Shown: in pieces, positions 59,101 to 64,000 of the stretch
How positions within the stretch are numbered: position 1 is the stretch's first letter
How the letters are laid out: the number at the start of each line of letters is the position of its first letter
Assembly (NCBI RefSeq): GCF_036017915.1
Contig: NZ_CP107929.1
Span: 2,821,501-2,885,500 of the forward strand
Direction: 5' to 3'
From: Micromonospora sp. NBC_00421
GTDB taxonomy: Bacteria > Actinomycetota > Actinomycetes > Mycobacteriales > Micromonosporaceae
DNA: 64,000 bases
Position numbers and translations under genes: made by a program
Notes under the pieces: generated by a model
Databases searched by the model: none
Told to the model about the DNA's origin: nothing
Seen by the model: only the letters and a program-made list of their open reading frames with translations

Positions 59101-61164
59101 GTCGCCGTACCACCCTCGGTCGCCCGACCGGTGGCCACGCCGCCACCCGCCGCGTCGCCACCCGCCGCGCAGGCGGTCCCGGTCGCGCAGGCGGTCCCGG
59201 TCGCGCAGCCGGTCCCGGTCGCGCAGCCGGCCGGACGGCCCGGTGGGCGGAGCGACGAGGCACCGCCCGCCGCAGCGCCGGCCACCGCGCTGGACGCGCT
59301 GCACCGGCTCGCGGGCGAGTCCAGCGCAGCGGCCGAGTTCGCCGCCCTGCTCCGGGAGAACGCCCGGGGCCCGGTCGGTCTGCTGGCGACGACCGGCGGC
59401 AACGGCACCACCACGCCGCCCCGGCCCGTACCGGCTACCGCCCCCGCCGCCGGGCCATCCGTCGCGGCCGCCGGGAAACCGTCCGCCGCACCGGCCGGCG
59501 CGGCACCCGCTGCGCCGGTGGGGACGCTGCCGGCGACACCGGCTGCCCCGACCCGCCCGGGGGTCGTCGCCGGGGTCGGTGCGGAGATCGGGCGGATCAC
59601 CAGGCGGATCTCCCTGGAGACCATGCCGTACCTGCTGGACCACTGCTTCTTCGTGCAGCCCGACGACTGGCCGGACCCGGAGGACCGGTGGCCGGTGGTG
59701 CCGGCGACCGCCCTGGTCGCGCACATGATGGAGGCGGTCGAGCAGTTGGTGCCCGGCGTTCCGGTGGTGGCCGTGCACGACGCCAAGTTCAACAGGTGGC
59801 TGATCGCCGAGCCGGCCACCGACGTGGAGATCGTGGTCCGGACCGCCGGCCCGAACCGGTACGCGGTCGCCTTCGCCGGGTACGCGCGGGCGACCATCGA
59901 GGTCGGCACGGCGTACCCGGCGCCGCCGCCGGTCTGGACCCACGACCCGGCCACCGAACGACCGCCCACCCTCGGCGCCGCCGAGATGTACGCGGAGCGG
60001 TTGATGTTCCACGGTCCGCAGTTCCAGGGCGTGACCGACGTGCACGCGCTGGGCGACATGCACGTCCGGGGCGTGGTCACCGCCCCGGTGCCGCCCGGGG
60101 CGCTGCTGGACAACGCGCTCCAGCTCATCGGCAACTGGCTGATCACCACCCAGCCGTTCCGGACCGTCGCGTTGCCGGTGGGGCTCGGCCAGGTGCGGTT
60201 CTACGGGCCGCCCCCACCGGCCGGCCGGGCGTTCGAGTGCGTGGCCCGGGTCCGCGCCATCGACGACGGCAAGCTCGTCGCCGACACCCAGCTCAGCTAC
60301 CAGGGTCGGGTGTGGTCGGAGATCGAGGGGGCGGTGGACCGCCGGTTCGACAGTCACCCGCAGGCCCGGGTGGCGGAACGGTTCCCCGAGCGGCACCCGA
60401 TGTCGCTGTTGCAGCCCGAGGGCTGGACGATGGCGTTCGACTGCTGGACCGACCTGGTCACCCGGGGGATGGCGGCCCGGGGCATCCTCGGCGGCGCCGG
60501 CTACGCCGAGTACGAGCGGCACCCGGCGAAGAACCGCAAGCAGTGGATGCTGGGCCGGATCGCGGCCAAGGACGCGGTACGCGCCCGGCTGTGGGAGGAC
60601 GGCCACACCGACATCTACCCGATCGAGCTGACCGTCGGCAACGACCCGGACGGCCGGCCGTGGGTGCGCGGGCGACCCGGCCGTGGCCTCGGCGACTGCG
60701 ACGTCTCGCTGGCGCACTGCGCGGAGATCGGGGTGGCGGTCGCCCGGCGACGGGCACCCGACGCGGTGCCCGGGGGGCCCGGTGTCGGCATCGACGTCGC
60801 GGAGGTCACCGACCACCCGGAGAGCACCTTCACCTTCGCCCTCACCCCGGCCGAGCTGACCCTGTTGGCCTCCCTGGCCGGCGCGGACGCCGAGGCCCGA
60901 CGGTTGTGGTTCACCCGGTTCTGGGCGGCCAAGGAGGCGGTCGCCAAGGCCGAGGGCACCGGGCTCGACGGTTCGCCGCGCCGGTTCCGGGTCTACTCGG
61001 CCACCGACGCCGGGCTGACCGTCCAGATCGGTGGGCGGGCGTACCGGGTCGGCATCCGGGACGTGGCCAACCCCGAGGACCTGCCGCCACGCCGGTACGT
61101 CGTCGCCTGGACCTGGGGGCCGGAACCGGCGCCCGCCACCCCGCCCGGGGTGTCCCGACCGTGA
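56110..61164 (+). CDS. Multidomain PKS B: KS-AT-DH-phosphopantetheinyl transferase
   Basis: 1684 aa. KS (about 11-445; active Cys about 214 in DAACASS, EAHGTGT, KSMIGHT) appears catalytic, not a chain-length-factor relic. AT (about 580-880) has GHSIGEW with Ser about 647, but the usual FPGQGSQ reads FPGLEAEF. A long Ala/Pro linker (880-1150) follows. A double-hotdog DH has His about 1178 (LLDHCFF) and Asp about 1334 (LLDNALQ). The C-terminus is a phosphopantetheinyl transferase (about 1490-1670; GVGIDVAEV, WAAKEAVAKAEGTG). GGAGGA precedes ATG 56110, 52 bp after PKS A. The transferase can load the ACPs of PKS A and of the free ACP encoded next. Confidence 0.9.
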   Translation: MNNGAPAPGQIAIVGMAALMPSAGDLESYWRNLISGVDAITDVPAHRWDEEFYDPEQSHRADRMYCRRGGFVDEYATFEPLRFGVMPASVGDIEPDQLITLEVAAAAIDDAGGGDRLPARDRIGVILGRGGILSPAQARYAQRVRMSSQVVSILRELIPDVDPARLELLRKKFDERLGPYQPEGTIGLVPNLAASRVANRLDLRGPAYTIDAACASSLIAVDQGITELVSGRLDAVLAGGVHHVHDISFWSVFNQLRALSRQGEIRPFDAAADGLLIGEGTGVVVLKRYADAVRDGDRVYAVIRGSGVSSDGKSASMFNPAVSGQVLAIRRAWESAGLDPTAPDALGLLEAHGTGTPTGDAAELTTVAEVFGPYTGGPRPVIGSVKSMIGHTMPAAGVAGLIKAALAVHRGVLPPTLHCETPRKEMAATRFAPIDTARPWESDGPRRAGVNAFGFGGINAHLIIEQAPVSVGEPVVAPTAPAAGRAVVDEPDQVLWLAAPDPAGLADLLARDDHEVRRLGVELAARSGGDTPGSARLGIVNPTDKLLAVARKTVARGQAWRGGRDIWFSPRPLLGAGAGKLAFVFPGLEAEFAPRTADLAAHFGLPDREWSAADLGRHGAGLIEVGKLLDEALARIRVRPDAVAGHSIGEWTAAAVSGQISTAAMDEFLALFNADSVEVSGYVFAAVGAGADLVTPLLGDYPGVVLSHDNAPAQSVVNGPEPQVDRLVEALRTRNVLCQKLPFRSAFHTPAFADGLTSIGAALGRWEVHPTRMPVWSATLHAPFPADEEEVNRIFVRHMMEPVWFRQTVEAMYAAGFRVFLQVGAGQLASLIGDNLRGRDHLAMPVNTAHRSGLNQLRRVATALWVEGGTPDLSALGTVGRTPSVAATGGPAPATATAAGPAKSATVAGPAKSAGGTGRRGPRMKLDLGGPLVRLGADAAGLLGVTAQANGSTNGSTPVAGNGSGRPLVPGPDHGTTGRNGTTGRNGASTRPAAPTPVAVPPSVARPVATPPPAASPPAAQAVPVAQAVPVAQPVPVAQPAGRPGGRSDEAPPAAAPATALDALHRLAGESSAAAEFAALLRENARGPVGLLATTGGNGTTTPPRPVPATAPAAGPSVAAAGKPSAAPAGAAPAAPVGTLPATPAAPTRPGVVAGVGAEIGRITRRISLETMPYLLDHCFFVQPDDWPDPEDRWPVVPATALVAHMMEAVEQLVPGVPVVAVHDAKFNRWLIAEPATDVEIVVRTAGPNRYAVAFAGYARATIEVGTAYPAPPPVWTHDPATERPPTLGAAEMYAERLMFHGPQFQGVTDVHALGDMHVRGVVTAPVPPGALLDNALQLIGNWLITTQPFRTVALPVGLGQVRFYGPPPPAGRAFECVARVRAIDDGKLVADTQLSYQGRVWSEIEGAVDRRFDSHPQARVAERFPERHPMSLLQPEGWTMAFDCWTDLVTRGMAARGILGGAGYAEYERHPAKNRKQWMLGRIAAKDAVRARLWEDGHTDIYPIELTVGNDPDGRPWVRGRPGRGLGDCDVSLAHCAEIGVAVARRRAPDAVPGGPGVGIDVAEVTDHPESTFTFALTPAELTLLASLAGADAEARRLWFTRFWAAKEAVAKAEGTGLDGSPRRFRVYSATDAGLTVQIGGRAYRVGIRDVANPEDLPPRRYVVAWTWGPEPAPATPPGVSRP

Positions 61165-61223
61165 AGCGGCACCCGGTGCACACCGCAGTCCATCCCGTTC
61201 GACAAGCAGAAGGAGCAACGACC

Positions 61224-61532
61224 ATGCCCGCGGCCCAGGACACCATCCTCGCCGAACTCACCGAGATGATCGACACCGTGCTGGGCGACTTCGCGGACGA
61301 CCAGACGGTCACGATGGACACCACCTTCTCCGACGACCTGGGGATGGAGAGCATCGACGTCGTCGCGCTCGCCGGCCGGCTCCAGGCCCGCTACGGCGAC
61401 ACGGTCAACTTCGCCCACTTCGTCGCCAAGCTGGACCTGGACACCGTCCGGGAGTTGAAGGTGGGGCAGCTCGTCGCGCACATCGCCGAGTCGTTGGGGC
61501 AGGCCGACGAGGTCGGGGCGGGCAGCCGGTGA
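61224..61532 (+). CDS. Free-standing acyl carrier protein
   Basis: 102 aa. The phosphopantetheine site is in DDLGMESIDVVALAGRL (Ser of ESID). Helix pattern and length match a single ACP. AAGGAG lies before ATG 61224, and the stop overlaps the hydrolase start (GTGA). It differs clearly from the three ACPs in PKS A (DSIK type), so it may hold the starter or receive the finished chain for later tailoring. Confidence 0.92.
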   Translation: MPAAQDTILAELTEMIDTVLGDFADDQTVTMDTTFSDDLGMESIDVVALAGRLQARYGDTVNFAHFVAKLDLDTVRELKVGQLVAHIAESLGQADEVGAGSR

Positions 61533-62359
61533 GCATGGTCCGGGCGAACGGGATCACCCTGCACACGCAGCGGCTCGATCCCCCCGGTCCGGCCGCCGAC
61601 GGCCGGACCGGGCCGACGCCGACCGCCGTGCTGATCCACGGGATGGCCTCGGACACCATGGCGAGCTGGTACTTCACCCTGGCCGATCCGCTGTCCCGGG
61701 CCGGTTTCCCGACCGTCCTGTACGACCTGCGCGGCCACGGGCGTAGTGAGCGTCCCGCCACCGGGTACGCCCTGGACGACTTCGTCGACGACCTGGCGGC
61801 GCTGCTGACCGCCCTGGACGTCACCGGTCCCCTGCTGCTGCTCGGCAACTCGTTCGGCGGGACCATCGCGTTCGGTTACGCCGCCCGGCACCCCGACCGG
61901 GTGGCCGGCATCGTGACCGTGGAGTCCGCGCCGCCGACGCCGGAGTGGATGCGCCGGGTCCGCGAGCGGCTCGCCCGGGTCGCCGCCCGGCTGCCCCGGG
62001 CCGGGGCGGTCACCGAGATCGGGGCCCGGCGCGGCCGGGTCGCCGCCCAACGGGCCGCCGAGACGCAGCGGATGCTCACCGACACCAGCCTGGCGCAGGA
62101 GTTGCCGGCGAGCCCGCTGCCGACGGCCGGGGCGCTGGCCGCGATCGGCTGCCCGGTGCTCTGCCTCTACGGCGGCGACTCGGCGGTGGTGGAACTGGCC
62201 CCGGCGGTACGCGGACTGCTGCCGCAGACCCGGGTCGCGGTGCTGCCCGACCAGAAGCACACGGTGCTGATCGACCGACCGGAGGAGATCCGCCGGCTGG
62301 TCTTCGCCTGGCTCGCCGAGGACTGCTCGCTCGACGTGGCCCAACCCACCACCGCATGA
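61529..62359 (+). CDS. Alpha/beta hydrolase, probable acyl-releasing or tailoring esterase
   Basis: 276 aa. Oxyanion motif LIHGMASDT; nucleophile elbow LLGNSFGGT; acid Asp in YGGDSAVVE; His in DQKHTVLI. GTG 61529 overlaps the ACP stop (GTGA); ATG 61535 is the other option. Placed between ACP and sulfotransferase genes and translationally coupled, it is a good candidate for thioesterase-like chain release, as neither PKS protein shows a TE domain. Confidence 0.87.
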   Translation: MSMVRANGITLHTQRLDPPGPAADGRTGPTPTAVLIHGMASDTMASWYFTLADPLSRAGFPTVLYDLRGHGRSERPATGYALDDFVDDLAALLTALDVTGPLLLLGNSFGGTIAFGYAARHPDRVAGIVTVESAPPTPEWMRRVRERLARVAARLPRAGAVTEIGARRGRVAAQRAAETQRMLTDTSLAQELPASPLPTAGALAAIGCPVLCLYGGDSAVVELAPAVRGLLPQTRVAVLPDQKHTVLIDRPEEIRRLVFAWLAEDCSLDVAQPTTA

Positions 62360-62385
62360 CGACGCGACACGCAGGAGGTCTTCCG

Positions 62386-63348
62386 ATGGACACCCCGATC
62401 ACCGGCCGGTCGATCATCATCAGCAACGGTCGGTGCGGCTCCACGCTGCTGTCCGACCTGATCCACGAGGAGCCGGACACCCTGTCGGCCCAGGAGTTCT
62501 TCATGTCGGTGGCGCCGTGGGCACGCAGCGCCGAGGTGCTCACCGGCGACGAGTACTGGGCGGTGCTGGCCAGCCCCAAGGCGGAGCTGTCCACGCTGTT
62601 CCGGATCGGGTTGCCGCCGAAGGAGGTGCGCTACCCGGCGACCGGCAGGTGGGCCGACCGGCTGACCGAGCTGCCCCGGATCCTGGCGATCACCCTGTCC
62701 AAGCTCACCGCCGACCCGGACGCGTTGTTCGACCAGCTCGCCGCACGGGTGCCGCAGTTCCGCACCCAGACGGTGGCCCAGCACCACCACGACTTCCTGG
62801 ACCTGCTCGCCGTGCTCACCGGCAAGACCCGGTGGGTGGAACGCTCCGGCGGCTCCAGCCACGTCGCGCCCTACCTGCTGCGGGGCTTCCCGGACTGCAA
62901 GGTCGTCTACCTGACCCGCAACTGGGAGGACACCGCCCGGTCGATGAGCCGGCACTCGTCGTTCCAGCTCATCCAGTTGCGGGTGGAGTTCCTCGGCCGG
63001 TGCGGCCTGGACCCGTTCCGGGTCGGTGCCGACCAGTCGGTGCCGGAGGACCTCCAGCCGTACCTGCCGGACCGGCTGACCGCCGACGCGTTGCGCGAGC
63101 GCGGCCAGGACCTGCGCCGCTACCTCGGACTGTGCGCGTTCATGAGCAGCCAGGCCGACCAGGCGCTGCGGGACGTGCCCCCGGAGCACCTGCTGCGGAT
63201 GTCGTACGAGGACCTGGTCGCCGACCCGGTCGCCGAGCTGACCGGCCTCGGCCGGTTCCTGGACTTCCCCGACCCGTCCGGATGGGCCGAGCGGATGGCG
63301 TCACGGGTGGTCGCCCCGGCGCCCCGGAAGCTGCCCGCCGCCGTCTGA
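62386..63348 (+). CDS. PAPS-dependent sulfotransferase-family protein
   Basis: 320 aa. The 5'-phosphosulfate loop is SNGRCGSTLLSDLI near residue 12, and the 3'-phosphate region is VVYLTRNWEDTARSMSRHSSF. The C-terminal MSYEDLVADPVAELTGLGRFLDF is the usual family ending. ATG 62386 follows CAGGAGG. It lies 26 bp past the hydrolase gene and is probably in the same transcript. It likely transfers sulfate to a hydroxyl of the PKS product, raising its polarity or, as in curacin-type pathways, activating it for elimination. Acceptor unknown. Confidence 0.87.
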   Translation: MDTPITGRSIIISNGRCGSTLLSDLIHEEPDTLSAQEFFMSVAPWARSAEVLTGDEYWAVLASPKAELSTLFRIGLPPKEVRYPATGRWADRLTELPRILAITLSKLTADPDALFDQLAARVPQFRTQTVAQHHHDFLDLLAVLTGKTRWVERSGGSSHVAPYLLRGFPDCKVVYLTRNWEDTARSMSRHSSFQLIQLRVEFLGRCGLDPFRVGADQSVPEDLQPYLPDRLTADALRERGQDLRRYLGLCAFMSSQADQALRDVPPEHLLRMSYEDLVADPVAELTGLGRFLDFPDPSGWAERMASRVVAPAPRKLPAAV

Positions 63349-63416
63349 GCGGTCCCTGTGTGTCCCTCCCGCCCGAAACCGGGGCGGGTGTCCCCCTTCC
63401 CTAGAAAGAGAGACAG

Positions 63417-64000
63417 TTGAATCCACTCCGGATCTCCGCGCGACGGTTGATGACCGTCGTCGCCGTACTCGGACTCGGGCCCGTGCTGGTGGCTCCTTCG
63501 GCGGCGCTCAGCGCGCCGTTGGACGCCGCCGACGCGGCCGGCACGCACCAGAGCAGCCCGCAGCTGCTCGCCAAGGCCCAGCCGGACGAGTGCTTCGCCG
63601 GGATCGGGTTGCCGTACCCGGCCGGCCCGCCGTGCGCCGAGGGCAAGACCAAGGTGAACCAGGCGTACCTGTGGGGGATGACCCGGGTCGGCAAGACGCT
63701 GTGGTTCGGCACCGGAGCCAACGTCAACTGTCTGACCAGCGGACGGGCCCTGCGCAACACCACGCCGACCGTGAACGACGACTGGGTCTGCGAGTACGGC
63801 GAGAGCCAGGTCGCCAAGCGCAACCCGCAGTTGCCGGCCATCCTCGGTGACCACCGTCAGCCGCGCCTCTACACCTACGACACCCGGGCCAACAAGCTGA
63901 CCGAGAAGACCGACCTGGTGAAGGCGGCCTCCACCGACGACGCCAACCGGTTGCAGACCACGGCCGGCATCCGGGCGGCGGGCAACTTCAACGGGGTGGC
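63417..64000 (+). CDS. Secreted protein of unknown function (3' end outside window)
   Basis: At least 194 aa, running off the window. TTG 63417 is the likely start, with AGAAAGAGAGA just upstream; a later ATG is inside the signal peptide. The signal peptide is NPLRISARRLMTVVAVLG to about ALSAP. The mature part shows DECFAGIGLPYPAGPPCAEG, then YLWGMTRVGKTLWFGTGANVNCL and paired Cys residues. The WGMTRVGKTLWFGTG stretch could be the first blade of a beta-propeller-like protein. I do not recognise the family. It is about 70 bp past the sulfotransferase and may belong to the cluster. Confidence 0.7.
   Translation, partial: MNPLRISARRLMTVVAVLGLGPVLVAPSAALSAPLDAADAAGTHQSSPQLLAKAQPDECFAGIGLPYPAGPPCAEGKTKVNQAYLWGMTRVGKTLWFGTGANVNCLTSGRALRNTTPTVNDDWVCEYGESQVAKRNPQLPAILGDHRQPRLYTYDTRANKLTEKTDLVKAASTDDANRLQTTAGIRAAGNFNGV

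Noticed and set aside
48165..61164. Enediyne polyketide synthase
   Set aside because: PKSE enzymes are one protein with KS-AT-ACP-KR-DH-PPTase and have characteristic partner genes. Here domains are split over two proteins with two KSs, three ACPs and fused NMO barrels, and no enediyne partner genes are seen.

Overview
The window is very GC-rich DNA with strong third-position GC bias, GTG/TTG starts, ATGA/GTGA gene overlaps and many secreted CBM2/CBM13 glycoside hydrolases. This points to a filamentous actinomycete, most like Micromonospora and its relatives. That assignment is inference from gene content, not from a marker gene. No rRNA, tRNA or CRISPR array was recognised.

Layout. (1) 1-18.8 kb is a plant-cell-wall polysaccharide region. 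It has three LacI-family regulators (one truncated by the window edge), two PHB-depolymerase-like esterases with CBM2, a CBM2-GH54 arabinofuranosidase, a GH27 enzyme with CBM13, a GH59 enzyme with CBM13, a GH10-CBM2 xylanase and a CBM2-GH5 glucanase. It also holds an odd membrane protein joining a cytoplasmic SRPBCC domain to an extracellular CBM2-like domain. Candidate LacI-type operators and strong hairpin terminators lie between the genes. (2) 18.8-21.6 kb holds an ECF41-type sigma factor gene split by an IS110-family element; its carboxymuconolactone-decarboxylase partner is intact. The non-coding upstream part of the IS carries features expected of a bridge RNA. (3) 21.7-33.9 kb is a five-gene, translationally coupled operon: DUF4132-like protein, 1584-aa protein, MoxR AAA+ ATPase, DUF5682-vWA protein and SWIM zinc-finger protein. 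(4) 34.5-38.9 kb is an exopolysaccharide-type operon: nucleotide-sugar dehydrogenase, GT2 synthase, 39-aa membrane peptide and NodB deacetylase. (5) 38.9-47.3 kb holds a MuiA-like protein, lutABC (lactate oxidation), an SDR and an FAH-family hydrolase that together look like the end of a non-phosphorylative deoxyhexose pathway. It also has a lipoprotein, a decayed gene and a TauE/SafE permease. (6) 48.2 kb to the end is a secondary-lipid (PUFA/hglE-like) iterative polyketide synthase cluster.

The PKS cluster is the most interesting system. Protein A (2630 aa) reads as two tandem nitronate-monooxygenase-like barrels, KS, AT, three near-identical ACPs and KR. Protein B (1684 aa) reads as KS, AT, DH and a built-in phosphopantetheinyl transferase. 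A free-standing ACP, an alpha/beta hydrolase and a PAPS-type sulfotransferase follow in the same operon, then a secreted protein that runs off the window. Together they could build, activate, release and sulfate a reduced or partly unsaturated acyl chain. The product is unknown.
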